From the NCBI GenBank assembly GCA_022478985.1, contig JAKSZP010017365.1, forward strand, positions 1 through 64,000: a stretch of 64,000 nt of DNA. Direction: 5' to 3'. Source of the DNA: Massospora cicadina. Lineage: Eukaryota > Entomophthoromycota > Entomophthoromycetes > Entomophthorales > Entomophthoraceae. The notes below the pieces were generated by a model that saw nothing but the letters and a program-made list of their open reading frames with translations, was not told the DNA's origin and did not search any database. A program made the translations under genes and the position numbers. Shown here piece after piece: positions 1 to 11,765 of the stretch (position 1 is the first letter of the stretch; every line of letters begins with the position of its first letter).

Positions 1-780
1 TGGCCATATGAAGGGAGGAGCCACTCCATCGATGTGGGTGATGAACGTCCTATTAGGTATAAACCTTATTGCAAGTCAAAGGTGGAGGAACAGCAAATGA
101 GGATTGAGCTCTAGCAGTTATTAGACGCGGGGTACTAGTTCATTTACAATGCTCTTGGTCTTCCCCCTTTTGTTAATTAAAAAGAAAAATGGAGGTCATA
201 TAATTATCATGGATTAACACAAACTAAGTAACCTCACAAAAAAGGATAGTTATCCTATCCTCGACATTGATGACGCCTTAGCACAAATAAACGGATCTAG
301 CTTCTTCTCTGTAATGGACTTGGCTAGTGGCTATTGGCAAATGGACCTTTCTCCCCAAGACCAGGAGAAGTGTGCTCTTATTTGCAATGAGGGTCTCTTC
401 CAACCCACACAATTACCTCAAGGGTTGTGCAATGCACCTGCCTCTTTCCAGCGTGTGATGGTTCATATTTTGCAGGACCTGAAGTTAACTTGTGTCATCG
501 TCTATTTTGATAACTTTACGGTGTTTTAAAAACCTTCAACGAACATCTTAATCATCTGAAGGAGGTGTTTCAACAGTTACATAAGTCAAATATTAAGTTG
601 AAATCCTCGAAGTGTAGCTTTTTCCAAAGTAAATTGGATTTTTCTTGGCCACTCCATTTCCCAAAAGGAATTCAACTCATACAAGACAAGAATGAAGCCA
701 TCTCAAAAGAGCCTCTCCCTAAAAATCTACAGGATATTCAGGTATTTCTAGAGATGATTGGCATACCATTAATTAATCCT
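1..780 (+). pseudogene. Reverse transcriptase domain of gypsy-0 (broken)
   Basis: Converts element RNA to cDNA in a functional relative. The N-terminal fingers are readable from about base 30 (ERPIRYKPY, then KKKNGGH and YPILDIDDALAQ) but cross several frames and stops. The best open stretch, 314-529, holds MDLASGYWQMDLSPQDQEKC, GLFQPTQLPQGLCNAPASFQ and the catalytic box. That box reads YFDN instead of YxDD, so the second metal-binding aspartate is lost. The connection segment follows at 565-783 in another frame (QQLHKSNIKLKSSKCSFF). Both the catalytic loss and the frameshifts argue for an old copy. Confidence 0.85.
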
Positions 781-844
781 TAAGTTCGCCCAAATCAGCG
801 AGCCCCTTGTCCGCCTATTGACCAAGAATACTCCTTTTCAGTGA

Positions 845-1210
845 GGTGTTGAACAGAAGGCCGCTTTTGAGACGATGAAGCAACCGCTGCAACAACGCCC
901 TATCCTACAGCACCCAGATTATAATAAACCCTCTATTTTGTTTACTGATGACTTGGACTTTGCCGTTGGGGCAATCCTAGCCCAATTAGATAAAAACGGT
1001 GTAGATCATCCTGTATCATATTTCAGTAAGATGCTTTCAAAGGCGGAACACAACTACAGCGTAACAGAGAAGGAGTGCCTTGCCGTTTTGTTAGCTGTTA
1101 AACACTACAACCCTTTCCTTTTCAGGACCACCTTCACTGAGGTTATGGACCATGCTTCGTTGAAGTGGTTACAGAACATGAAAAATCCACTGGCTGGTTA
1201 GCTCGCTAGG
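845..1210 (+). pseudogene. RNase H domain of gypsy-0
   Basis: Ty3/gypsy RNase H removes the RNA strand of the RNA/DNA hybrid. The open stretch 875-1201 shows ILFTDDLDFAVGAILAQ (first catalytic Asp region), HPVSYFSKMLSKAEHNYSV, TEKECLAVLLAVKH (catalytic Glu) and MDHASLKWL (second Asp region). It is among the best preserved pieces of this copy: length and motif spacing are normal until a stop at 1199-1201, after which the alignment continues in frame. It lies directly downstream of the reverse transcriptase and upstream of the integrase. Confidence 0.85.
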
Positions 1211-1499
1211 CTCTAAAGCTCCTACATTATGACATGAAGATTGAACACCGTGCTGGAACCTGTCACATGAAAGTTTATGGGTTGACTCAGCTGCCAGTCG
1301 TTCACTTAGATAATAGTGAGGCGGGTAGGTTGCATGACCTCTTAATGAACCCAAATGAATGGGAGGATGAGGATGAGCCTGTCCAGAAGATGTTAGCCTG
1401 GAACTCCCACAACACCAAAGTAGAGAATAAGAAAGTGTATAAGCAGGTGGGGGAAAAAGGCTGCCTTACCTCTAGCCCTCAGAACGCGTACCTGCTATC

Positions 1500-2240
1500 C
1501 TAGAGGATCACTCCACTCTAGGTCATGGAGGGGCAAAGAAAACTTATGAGTGGATTAAAGAATCAGTATAATTGGGATGGAATGATGGAATCTTTTGTTG
1601 ACATCTTGGAAGCCTGCCTCACATGTAAGAAGCAATCCGGTTTCAAGACTAGATACCAGTATTAACCAACTACCCCTCAACAACCATTCCACACCATCAG
1701 TCTGGATGTAGTTGGTCCCTCTCTCAAACTACTGGTGGAAAAGATTTATCCTCATAGCCATTGACCGCTTCACTAAGTGGGTTGAAGCCGTGGCTTTTCC
1801 TGCCCAAACAGCTAAGGCCACAGCCACATTTTTACATCAGGACATTTTCTCTCAATATGGCTGTCCTCAAGTACTACTCTGCGAGGTTTGGTAAGAACTT
1901 CACCTCCAGAGTAGTCAAAATTTCTAGCTACCTCCATGGGATCCCAACAACTTTTCTCGGCTCCATACAATCCATCTACCAATGGGACTGTGGAGAGAGC
2001 AAATGGAACCTTGGTATCCATCCTACGAAATATGGCCTCTTCTGATCCACTTCCTGGAATCAATTATTACCCAGTGCCCTTATGGCCTACCAGAATAGTT
2101 ATCACCAGATTTTGAAGATGTACCCATTCCGTGTCTTGTATGGGTGGGAACTAGGGATAACTGCCCTCTTAGTTAAAGATGTATTCTCCAATAGAGTTGA
2201 GGAGCCTTAGAAAGTTATGAGATGATTGGCTCAACGCATC
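1500..2240 (+). pseudogene. Integrase of gypsy-0 (broken)
   Basis: Integrase inserts the double-stranded cDNA. The N-terminal HHCC zinc region is recognisable around 1510-1640 (LGHGGAKKTYEWI, then CLTCKKQS). The catalytic core follows: a DVVGP-like Asp region near 1705, IDRFTKWVEAVAF at 1755-1800, ATFLHQDIFSQYGCPQVLL at 1820-1880, and the TNGTVERANGTLVSILRN segment with the catalytic Glu at 1980-2035. These pieces sit in different frames, so at least three frameshifts separate them. No C-terminal chromodomain could be identified before the element end. Confidence 0.8.
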
Positions 2241-2598
2241 ATCCAACTCCAATCTGAGGCTATGACCAATTTAGAAAAAATGGTGACTAAAGAAAAGCAG
2301 GCTGCCAATGAGCTCTGAACCCCCTACCTACATTCCAAGTGTCTTACATGTTTTTATACTACCATAACTGCATCACTCCTAGAAGCGGTAAAACTGATCA
2401 ATTTGGGAGGGTCCTTTCACCATCACCTACAAGAGAGGTAATGAGTACTTTAGAAAGTCCTTGTCTACCAGGATTACCATCAATTGGGTACATGGCCGCT
2501 TCCTATGGCCTTATTCTCCCCCCAACATTCTTGGGGGTGATGTCGGACATTTGCCCTCCAGGCTTCAAGATAAGAATGTTTTGGGGCAAAATTGGCCA

Positions 2599-2960
2599 AA
2601 AAGGGGAAATGTTGGACATTTACAAGTCCTCAATAATGCTAAGATTGATTTAAATAATAATAACGATTTTATCAGCCAAAAGACCCTGGCCAATTCTCGG
2701 CGGAACCCCAAAAATAAGGGTAACATGATTTCAAATATTCCACGGGCAAGTAACACAAGATTGAGCAGTTGGATTACCACGATCACTTGAGAGAACCTAG
2801 GGAGTCCATCTGCGATTTCTCCCCCAGCCATGTCCAAATCCCTTCAAGCACCAAAGTGGGGACCACCCCCTTTTATAGGCGTGGCGGAGGTCCCCCAGGG
2901 TGAAATAATTTTAGCTAAAGGGGATTGGCTAACATTTGTTAAATCGTTACCCCATGGGTA
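2599..2960 (+). repeat. Putative polypurine tract and 3' LTR of gypsy-0
   Basis: A polypurine tract (AAAAGGGGAAA, 2599-2609) is followed directly by TGTTGGACATTTAC, the usual arrangement at the internal/3' LTR boundary. The same arrangement of a G-rich purine run followed by TGTTG occurs in the LTR elements at 9743 and 25168, which supports the call. A CCCCTTTTATAGGC box near 2868 could be an LTR promoter TATA region. The right end of the LTR is not visible, because no second copy lies in the window for comparison. Confidence 0.4.
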
Positions 2961-5900
2961 CATATTACCAAGAATTAACTCTCCAACCATCATTCAGCCA
3001 AAGTGAAGCGAGTTTTCTGAGCTTCAATAGGCTGAATTCACATATCTAATATTTGGAATGAAAAATTCATTCCAAATTTATCAGTGAATTCCCTTTGACC
3101 CTTGATACAGTTTAAATATCTTATGGTCAGATATTAATAGGGTTCGCTTTTTCTTTCCTGACTCACACTAATAAAACTTCTAAAAATTAGCTTTTTATTT
3201 ATGAGTGCTTTTAGCTTTTTTAATAAACTCAGTTATGAAATCCAGCAGAATATAGCAACAGCGAGCAAAACAAACAGCTAAATTCCCCCAGGGTCAACTG
3301 ATATCAGTATGCAGGACCTGATTATAAGCTGCAAAAATGGTCCAATAAGTCAAGAATTAAGGTTCAATCCAAAATCATTGGTTTAGAATTTGTTTCAGGG
3401 TATTTATTAAATAACTTACAAATTCAAAATAATAAGTATTATGGGTTATATTCTCAATTATTTTACCTGATTCTGAGGCCACATTCATTTGCCTCCATTA
3501 TTAATATCCAAAAATCCCATTATCTTAATCAGCTGTTCATTTTGGAATCTATCGAGTTGGACCTCTATGCTGGGACTATTGGACGAGCTCCTGTTTGAGG
3601 TTAGTACTAATTTAACTAATGCTATAACAATATTTCAAGGAGATCAAGAAGCTCAGCTTAAATTATAGGTGGAGGTGAGATTATTGTTAAATCACTTAGG
3701 AATCAAGAATGATCATCGAATCACTCCTTGCAATCCCAGTGATTCTATATCCCACTTTTTTCAACAGTTCTTTAAATATTTCTGACTTATTCTAAGTAAT
3801 GGACTTTTTTACTGCAGAATATTTTATAGACTTTAATTTATTTAACGATAATTTATAATGTCTAAAGTCTCATTCCACCTTGTGTACTTTAAAGCCATAA
3901 CTTAAAAGGATCACGCCTCAAGTGTTTCATCCCTGGAGCGGTCTGAAAAACACTTTTTCCAGTAATTCAGGATTCCAGGGACCCTGGCGATGTGTTCATT
4001 CTAGTGCATGTCTACAGGCTCAACAGGCATGATGATGGTGGACAGAATGGGGGTACAACAGAAGGGTGCGCATTGTGGGGCACTGGTTGGAGGTAGCATT
4101 ATGGGTTCATGAAGCTCTTCTGAGGGCACGACATAAGGATAGGGTGCTAATGGATGCCCTGGAGGCGTGCTAGAATTTGGACATGCTTCTTTGGTAGGAA
4201 AGATGAAACACATAATCTTGAGCTAATTTAAGCATTAAGGCTCATTACATTAGCCAAACACTGAAAGGGCTCAAGAGAGCCAAATATGCGTCATTATAAG
4301 GTTTAACTTACAGAATATTTATTTAAAGTGAAAGTGGCCACTTAACCTGGCACAAAAACTATATAGAAAACAAAGATGGTGTTTTCTGATTTTTAAGGTA
4401 ACTTAGATAACAAGCATTATGGAAATATGATTGATGGTGAGAATAACACTCCAGTGTGTTGGCGAAATTTCTAACTGCGCCATCAGATGGATAAATCTCT
4501 AATATGAAGAACTGTCAAGAATTTTTGAAAGGTTTACATTATAAAATGATGAAGTTAATCATTGCTCCAGAAAGATAAGTGCTCTAAGATGAGTCACTAG
4601 ATATTGTTCAAATGCTATGTTTGACATTGGTTAGTTCATGACAAAAGTTAATACTCAAAATTCAGGTCCTGAAGTAACAGCTCAGTCATAAGGCATCGAT
4701 AACTTCTCTTATTTGCTCTTTAGAGAGATCCAAGATGATCTAGAATGAGTATGTAACCAAAATAATCAACAGACCTTTGAGTGTATGACAAGATGGAGGC
4801 TTTAGAACCTTGTCCTAACTCTGCATTAAAGGTCTTTCTTCTCTCAATTCTAAACTTTAAACTAGCATTAAGATGAAATTCTTCCCTGATCAGGAGATTA
4901 TTGCTTCGTTTTTACATAAGCATGAGAGTTTAATGGTTGAAGTGATTAATTTCCAAAATAGTGAAGCATATCCACTAAAATCTCAGAAGTATGTCTAGAA
5001 AGATCATGACTCCTCATTTATGAGAGCTTTTTAATATGAGAGTAAAGTCAGCACTACTTTGGTTTAGGATTGGTAGTGATCATGACCTGTCTAACTAAAA
5101 GCAGACTTTCATGGCCATATCTATTAACAAGGGAGAAATCTAAGCAAATTTTCTAATCACCTTTACACACGCTCAGAACCTTTGGTTATCACTATTTATA
5201 ATACCTTAGATGATGCCTTAACAGTTTCGATCTCCACTCTCATATCATAGTTAAGTAAAAAAACATATTGGTGGGTTTAGAGAGCAACTTTACTTATATC
5301 CAAGATATATTTGAGGTATTAAATGAGATTTTTTATTTTTGGTCATTAAAAACTTATTTTATGATAGCTTCCACAAGTCAGCCCTGAGTGCATGTCATTA
5401 TTGATAAGAGGATGAAAGACCCAGAAGTACTATTGCAGACGCCTATATCATAATGCTTAATAATGATGGAAAAGACACGATGAGGAGGCAGAAAAAAGAA
5501 CTCAACATGAAGGATGATGCTCATGATGTTAAAAGCCCAAAACGCTCATTTAAAACTTATTACTTTGCTTACTAGATCTGATGAAATCGCCACTGTGGGG
5601 AACATAAAATGATTTGAAATTCTTTAAAAAGAAAAAACTTCAACTGATTACTCTTTTACTGATAAATTCCACATTTACCTTACCCTGCCTCATCAATTTG
5701 GTAGCTTGGTAATCTGAGTGAGTATAAAGTCCATTAAATCCTGTTCTAGCCATAATTAATAGCGGTTTCACAGTTGATGTTTAATTTTTAAAAACTCTAG
5801 GAGGCGCATCAAGATTGTTCCAATTTTACCCAATTTTAAAAAATAAGGAACTGTTAACCTCAGTGCACCAAATCTATTGAGTCTAACAATGATACCTCAT

Positions 5901-6690
5901 CTATTCATTAATTTATCCTTAGATAATTCATACATAGTTATTGAAAATCCAAGCTATTATCTTCCTTTAGGAACTCAGAATCTACGTGGTTATTCCGCCA
6001 TTGTTCAATATTTTGAATGTTTCTACTCCTTTATTGGGAACCAAGTTCCTTTGGTTTTTTAGATCTCACAAGATGACACATTGGGCATCAGATCTAGACC
6101 TAATTACTGATGACCAATAACTGAATTTAAAAAACCAAGTACTACATCCTTGGCTTCCAAGTGTGACTGCCACCACCCATGGCCGATGGTCAAGAGGGTA
6201 TAACTTTATACACTAAAGTCAACTTTGATACTTCCAAATACCCAAGTCAAACTTATATCAAAGTCTAAAAATATCACTCCAGGACATTTTAAGAGATTTG
6301 AGGGGTGGAAAACCTTTCAGTAAACAAAATTATGTAATGTTCAGGAATCATTAACCCAGCCTACAATTAGCCAATTATGGTGTTGCTTGCTAAATTGACT
6401 GATAACCTTAAGCAGTGAGACTAAACTTAATTTTCTTATGCTTGTTTACCTTCTATTAACAAGTTTGATAACACTTTGAGCTTGGAAGCTACAAGATTTT
6501 TGTTTGGAACATACCCCTTTGGTAACTCTGGTGGAAACTTCAATTTGAAAGGAGCTACTAATAAACAATGGGTAAGGTCAAAGATTTATTGGGGTTTTGC
6601 TAATCACTTCTTGTCTGTAACTTATGATTCTGGAAAACTGAAGGGCGTACTATATACTCTTATTTCGATTTAATCATAATTTTGATCAAA
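2961..6690. other. Decayed AT-rich sequence with no assignable gene
   Basis: No reading frame of convincing length or motif content is present on either strand. Position and composition suggest this is the degraded 5' part (LTR and gag) of gypsy-X, whose pol begins near 8480. A possible ruined CCHC knuckle (CHY followed by two stops) near 5395 is too weak to rely on. The short open frames at 5877-6062 and 6476-6673 resemble nothing I recognise. Confidence 0.4.
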
Positions 6691-6699
6691 TCTGACTAA

Positions 6700-8460
6700 A
6701 AAAGTTAAAAAAACAACCTCATTTGTTGAGCCGTTCTGAACTAATGTCATCAAATTCAACGCCATTCCCTCTATGTGAGGTGGTGGTGCGCCACATCCTG
6801 GTGTGTTTCAGCTGCAGCCAAAGCGTGCTCAGGCCGGCTCTGTTAGCCCCCTAATCCCAACGGCCGCTTTGTTCCCCCTCAGGACCTTGCTCAACACCTC
6901 GTGCACTCCTAGACAATGCTGAGAAGCCCTCTGGTGCTCCCTCAGAGCAACTTGTGATTTAGCCTTCAGGCCAAGTATGGGAATCTTTTCCCTTACTTAA
7001 GTGCTGCCATCATCAAGATGGCTCAGGTGGTATTTAAGCCCGCCATTTTTATTGATTTCTACCCTTTAAGGGGTATTTTGATCTAGGATTCACTAGTAAA
7101 GCCCATGTCACGGCTGCGGCAATGGTGCTGCTTATTTATAAAAATACCCCAATCACAACCACCCATACTTGGTTGCCAACGGACACCACTTTGGTGGCTC
7201 AGTTCGTCAGGCTGCTCAGCCATCTCTCTCCTAAAAAAGCTTTGCCATGAGCTGCTGGAGGGATTAGCCGCCTATGGCGCAGATCCAGTTCTTTAGTTTT
7301 TGGTTCCAAATGGAGCCAGACAACTGGCGTGACCTTGGGCATTTACAACCATTTATCCCTTTCATTGGGGCACCCACCTCGCCATTCCCCCTTGTACCAT
7401 TGTCCGCTCCGCCCATGACCACCCATTCTGGGCCCACATTGAAAATGGGCGATCATTTTGCCCTTGTGCTTCAGACTTGATCACTTGAAGCGCAAGTGCC
7501 CTAACCCTGCTGTCACTGCAGCTTCCACTGCCCCTACCACTGGCGTCGGCACCACTGCCAAATTTGCATTAGTAATTTGAGTGGGGTTTGACCCTACCTC
7601 CCCTTCCCACACCCACCATGGCCTCAGCTTCCACTGGGCCAGCCAATAAGAATCAGCTAAATAAAACAGTTTCAGATTTTGGGTTGGGACCATCTAGTAA
7701 AAAAAAAAAAAAAAAAAAAAACAGTTTCAGATTTGGTTCTGGCTCAATCCTCAGTTGACCAGCTTTGGTCAAAGGTTTGTGGCCTTCTGCTCCTGGCCTC
7801 AGCCAATAAGCTCCTGCTTTTGGCCCGAGTTTTCCCCTCTCAAACCCTTTAAAATCTCTCATATAGGGGAATGATGATGAGGTGGCATATTATAAGAATC
7901 CCGAGTTTAATTAGCAGTAATTTTTGGTGACCCACTCAATTAAACTCCTCTTGACAATTTCGCCCTTGTAAGGGCTTTCCTACTTACACAACCTTAAATA
8001 AAATGGCACTTGAGGCGGCTGCTGCCCCTGCCAACGTTCCTTACCGCCAAGCCTTCCATATGGCTATGGAGCCGCTTGTAAATGGAAGTTCTTGCATGAT
8101 TTACCTTATAATGTCTAGACATCGATTAAGGAGTTCACATTTGGGGCAGGCCATGCATGTATGGATGCAGCGAAACTGTCACTGTTAAACCTGAATTAAC
8201 CTCAAACTCGTCAACAAATAAAAAGCTTTTTGTGTGGCCAGAGTTGATTAAGCATGCCAAATTGCAACTTGCCCAGTATCTTGAGGCTATTCATACTGCT
8301 GGTCTCATCAATGAGGATAAACCCCTTCTTGACAACCTTTAACAACATGCCTCTGACGCCCCAACTTTAATTCTGTCTGCCATGCCATGTGTCCTTCGTT
8401 ATACACTGGATGGAGATCCCCTCATCCCCTCATCCCTTCTGATATGGCTCATAGGGTATT
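6700..8460 (+). mobile_element. H-element A: ORF1-only LINE-like retroposon, degraded
   Basis: Plus-strand copy of the element described at 21053-22980 and 43573-45527. Shared landmarks in order are: a CTCCCTCAGAGCAACTTG block (6938), a PCxGY-like segment (TTTAAGGGGTATTTTGATCT, 7065), ACACCACTTTGGTGGCTCAG (7182), the GLAAYG helix region (7265), and a CCHC knuckle at about 7461-7500 readable across frames as CPxC, LDH, KRKC. After a poly(A) micro-insertion (7680-7720) the C-terminal region continues at about 7980-8450 (ELIKHAKLQLAQYLEAIHTAGL). The conserved 3' tail is missing, so the copy is 3'-truncated or rearranged. The 5' boundary is approximate. Confidence 0.65.
7680..7720 (+). mobile_element. 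41-bp poly(A) micro-insertion with 14-bp target duplication
   Basis: A unit reading TGGGTTGGGACCATCTAGT followed by a pure A run sits between perfect 14-bp direct repeats ACAGTTTCAGATTT (7666-7679 and 7721-7734). This is the signature of an extremely 5'-truncated retroposition event: the last 20 or so bases of some poly(A)-tailed retroposon plus its tail. The same 3' end occurs independently at 23920-23938. The parent element is not visible in the window. Confidence 0.75.
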
Positions 8461-8479
8461 AGCCAACAGACCCATGTTA

Positions 8480-9742
8480 GAATTTTTTAATTATGGATAA
8501 TCCATTTGTTTGGCCTTTTGCAAATAAAGATGCGTGGAGGGCCCCTTTTTTGGGTTGGGCGCCACTAGTGTTTAAAAAAGAAGGGCGTATCACATCAATC
8601 AAAACTGGAGATGCTCCACCCTTCCATACCTGCCCTATAGGAAGACTAATGTAGAGAAATCCCAAATGGCCACTAAACTCAAAAAAATTTCAAGTCTGGT
8701 TTATAGGTGTCTTGTAAAGTCCTTGTCCTCTACTCTTTTGTTAGTTCTAAAGAAGGACATCAGTCAAATATTAGTAACAGACTATTAAAGGCTCAACTCT
8801 ATAGTCAAAAATATGGATATTTGTTGCCTCAAATTAATGACTTGCTACAGCATCTTGCCAAAGATCAAAAATTTTCAAAAATATTTTACCAGTGGGTATA
8901 AGTAGATGAAGCTAGTCCCAAAGATTCGGTCAAATGTGCTCAGATCATCAATGAAGGGTTATTTTAACCAACTAAGATGCCTCAGAGATTATGTTACACC
9001 CATGTAACGTTCTAGCGGGCTAAGGATGAACTCTTGAGTAATTAAAATTTGTCTTATGTCCTAATATATCTTGATGAATTAACCATGTTTTTAGAGACTT
9101 TTAAAGTACATTTACCATCTTTGAGAGGTCTTTAATAGACTGCATCAGAAATCACTTCAGACTTAAGCTATCGAAGTGCACTTTCTTTCAAATCTAAAAT
9201 GGAATTCTTTAACTTAAGGTCATAAAAAGTATATAACAAATACTTGATAAGGTTTATTCTAAAAAAAGGTCCCCCACTAAAGCCTTAGTAATATCAAAGT
9301 GTTAATAAGGATGGTGGGATATTATAGGTATTGAATCCCGTGATTTGCTGACTTAGTGGAACATTACGTATACCTACTAAAGAAAGAGATACAGTGAATA
9401 AAGAACCAAAAAAGACTAGACATACAATTTCTTAAGAACTTCCCCAGCGTTTGAAATATCCTCATACATCCTCAATCTTTTGTCCTTTCCTACTGTTCAG
9501 TAATTCTTGTGAAGTAGCTGTAGGAGCTATATTGGTTCAAATTATTGTTAAATTATATCACCCTGTAACCTATTATAGTAAGAATTTAGCAAAGGCCAAG
9601 CAGGATTGTAGTGTAACTAATTGTGATAAACTAGCTAGGTTGTTAGCCAAAAGCACTTCTGGCCTTATCTATATATGGGACACACTCCATTTTCATCACC
9701 AACCACGCTTCACTCTAATGGATACAACAAAATAAAAGACCC
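8480..9742 (+). pseudogene. Reverse transcriptase and RNase H of gypsy-X (left half)
   Basis: Ty3/gypsy pol fragments lie on the plus strand. INDLLQHLAKDQKFSKIF and a damaged catalytic-domain stretch (KCAQIINEGLF, PTKMPQRLCY) are at 8850-9010. The catalytic box near 9066 reads YLDE in place of YLDD. RNase H is at 9480-9740 (CEVAVGAILVQ, HPVTYYSKNLAKAKQDCSV, then a damaged catalytic Glu helix). The sequence stops abruptly at 9742, where an LTR element has inserted; integrase pieces of the same polarity resume after about 14160. All frames are interrupted. Confidence 0.75.
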
Positions 9743-10870
9743 TGTTGGACTTTGCTTTAATTTAAATGAAATTTCAATTTTAGGGTTACAATATAATAAT
9801 TAATCAAAGTTGACTTTACTATTAATATTAACATCAGTTCAAAATTACTATTCAAAATCTAATAAAGTTTAAAGCCCCTGTAGGTTGCAGATTTGATTCC
9901 CGCTCTTTGTACATCAATTGGTGTGCCAGCCAAAGGAAGCTATTGGCGGTTAGTTTTCCTAAAACACCAAACCTTTTTACATGAAGTAACCAAAAAAATT
10001 CAAGTCCCAAAAAGAGGTGGAAAACTTCCTTCATTGGAGTTGACCCAGCTCAGGTTTAATGTCAATTCTTTCTTTCTTTTGGTAATTCCTGTCCCCTGGT
10101 CGGCTTGACTTGAATATATAAAAATAAAAATAAAGGTTAAAGTCAGATTTTATTAATATAATTTATCTATAGATGTCTTATCGGCCTAATGCCTAAAATC
10201 ACCAATACTCTTCGTGTTTAAGCACTAAGCAATTTCCCATAATAACGCTGAGTTTCTAACCTAAAAAACTCTGGATAAATTGCTCCATTAGTGCTCCAGA
10301 ATCTGATGAGATAAAGAATAATTTTGGGCCAAACAACTAGTCCTGATATTATAATGGGGATTTCTTCAGTGTTTAACTCCTCTACTAACCTCATTAACCA
10401 CACACGCCGTATATTATACCTTATTACCTATTTGCTTCCAAATACTAAGTATTGTTAATCACATAACTTGTTACCATTATTTAATCTCATTCCAGCTATC
10501 AACAAGGAATCATGATCTACTCCAATTCTGAACTTGGACTGTGACATGACCTCCTGCATTTATAAATCTCCTTCCACTCTCACTTGAGTTATTTGTATTT
10601 CAATCATCACATTCCTGATTTTCGCTCGGTACTTTAAATAGTACTAACCTTTTTTCTTAATAAAGTATTTTTTACAACCCATATTTATTTTTAGTTTAGA
10701 GTCCAATTATATAGACTGAAGGATTTTATTCACACAAGAGAATAGTTAGGAACTTTTAAACCTTAAGAGAGGTCAAATTCTAACTTAGTTGTCCTGCCTG
10801 GCATCTCTAAGTAGCCAATCAATAAATTTTATTACCTTCAGCATGTTGCCAACGGAGTGCAAAGCCAAGA
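9743..10870 (+). repeat. 5' LTR of the LARD-like element, carrying a SINE
   Basis: Direct repeat partner of 13302-14160. It begins TGTTGGACTTTGCTTTAA. The extra length over the partner is explained by a 252-bp SINE at 9877-10128. GGTACTTTAAATAGTACTAACC (about 10628-10650) is an inverted-repeat-like block retained in both LTRs and may belong to the LTR promoter or polyadenylation region; AATAAAG follows shortly after. The right boundary is placed at the primer-binding-site-like sequence and is uncertain by a few bases. Confidence 0.7.
9877..10128 (+). mobile_element. SINE-A copy 2, 5'-truncated
   Basis: This 252-bp insert matches the full-length SINE at 19871-20157 from the tRNA-like B box (GATTTGATTCCCGC) through GCCAGCCAAAGGAAGC to the tail TGTCCCCTGGTCGGCTTG and an A/T-rich end. 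It lacks the A-box part, so it is 5'-truncated. It is flanked by a 16-bp duplication with two mismatches (9861-9876 AATAAAGTTTAAAGCC; 10129-10144 AATAAAGGTTAAAGTC). The other LTR of the host element keeps the unoccupied site near 13427 (AGGGTTAAAGCC). Confidence 0.85.
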
Positions 10871-10871
10871 T

Positions 10872-10896
10872 CTGGTTCTCACTACATGGGCACTCC
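10872..10896 (+). promoter_or_regulatory. Primer binding site of the LARD-like element
   Basis: TGGTTCTCACTACATGGGCA follows the left LTR directly. LTR elements prime minus-strand DNA from a tRNA 3' end, whose CCA gives the opening TGG. The same TGGTNCTCACTACA core is found after the 5' LTRs of gypsy-2 and gypsy-4 and, with TT for NC, after the LTR at 16142-16700. All four appear to use the same primer tRNA, ending in TGTAGTGAGNACCA or close to it. Confidence 0.6.
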
Positions 10897-11765
10897 AAGT
10901 TACCACTTTGAAAACGTCACCCTTAGGACAACATATTATTTATTTAAGAAATTATACCAGGATGAAGGTGAAGCCCCTTTACCTTGCAGATATGAGCCAG
11001 GTCTACACCTGAATTTGACCAAGCTCAAACCTACATGGCTGTCACAAGTGCTATGGACAGATTTATCCATGCAATAATTGAAATGCCGATGACAGCAATT
11101 GAAAGAAGTAAAAAAAGGAAATTGAATGGGTACAAAATGTACGCTATTGTGAAAAAACAGCTTGATATAATCAAGGATTATGCCAAAGATGCCACTAAAA
11201 ATAGCAGATATTGATTATGAAATTGATTATGACGAATTGGCAAAGGAAGGGTAGACATGGTTTAAGATGATACTATGAATCATGATGCTTTTACTTAAAT
11301 ACTAGAGCAATTCCTGTGAGAGTGCCGCCAAATCTATCCACTTATTTTATAGAAAACCTTGGATAGGTTACTTGTAACTTGTGCTTATCTCATAGAAAAA
11401 AAGCTTTTTCCTCCCTCTCTAGTTTCCTGTGATGAAGATATTAGAAAAGAACTTGAATTTGCTACAGCTGGAGATTCAGCTGTTACTAAAGCCAAAGTCT
11501 AAGAAAACCTCAAGTTTAATTTTGTGACTGAGCCAGAAACACTCAATGAGTTAAATCAGACAAACTTAATAATTGCCTCGCCATTTCGTTTCCTGATTCC
11601 ATGGCTCACATCAGTTTAAACGGCATAACTGAACCAAATGTTTTGGAACCAAAATTGTTTGCCTCTGCTGAAGTTATTGAAAATCTCCCAACTTCACTAA
11701 GGCCATTTGAGCCAAGTATCTCTGCAATTGAAGCAAACACCCCAAAATTAAGCTGAACAAAAAAC

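Larger units (their letters stand above)
1..2609 (+). mobile_element. gypsy-0: 3' part of a decayed Ty3/gypsy retrotransposon
   Basis: The window opens inside pol of a Ty3/gypsy LTR retrotransposon. The domain order reverse transcriptase, RNase H, integrase is the Ty3/gypsy order (Copia elements have integrase first). All domains run on the plus strand but shift frame several times and carry stops, so the copy is dead. A purine tract at 2599-2609 followed by TGTTGG marks the likely junction with the 3' LTR. Protease and gag lie outside the window or are lost. Family-level identity is secure from the motifs; the exact clade is not resolved. Confidence 0.85.

Noticed and set aside
2501..2610. 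Two TGTYGGACATTTRCC-type copies as a pair of LTR starts
   Set aside because: GATGTCGGACATTTGCC at 2540 resembles TGTTGGACATTTAC at 2610, but only the latter follows a polypurine tract. The first is likely a short local duplication.
7699..7721. A simple A-run microsatellite
   Set aside because: It is bounded by a 14-bp direct repeat and preceded by a motif found again at 23921, so it is a retroposon tail rather than a free microsatellite.
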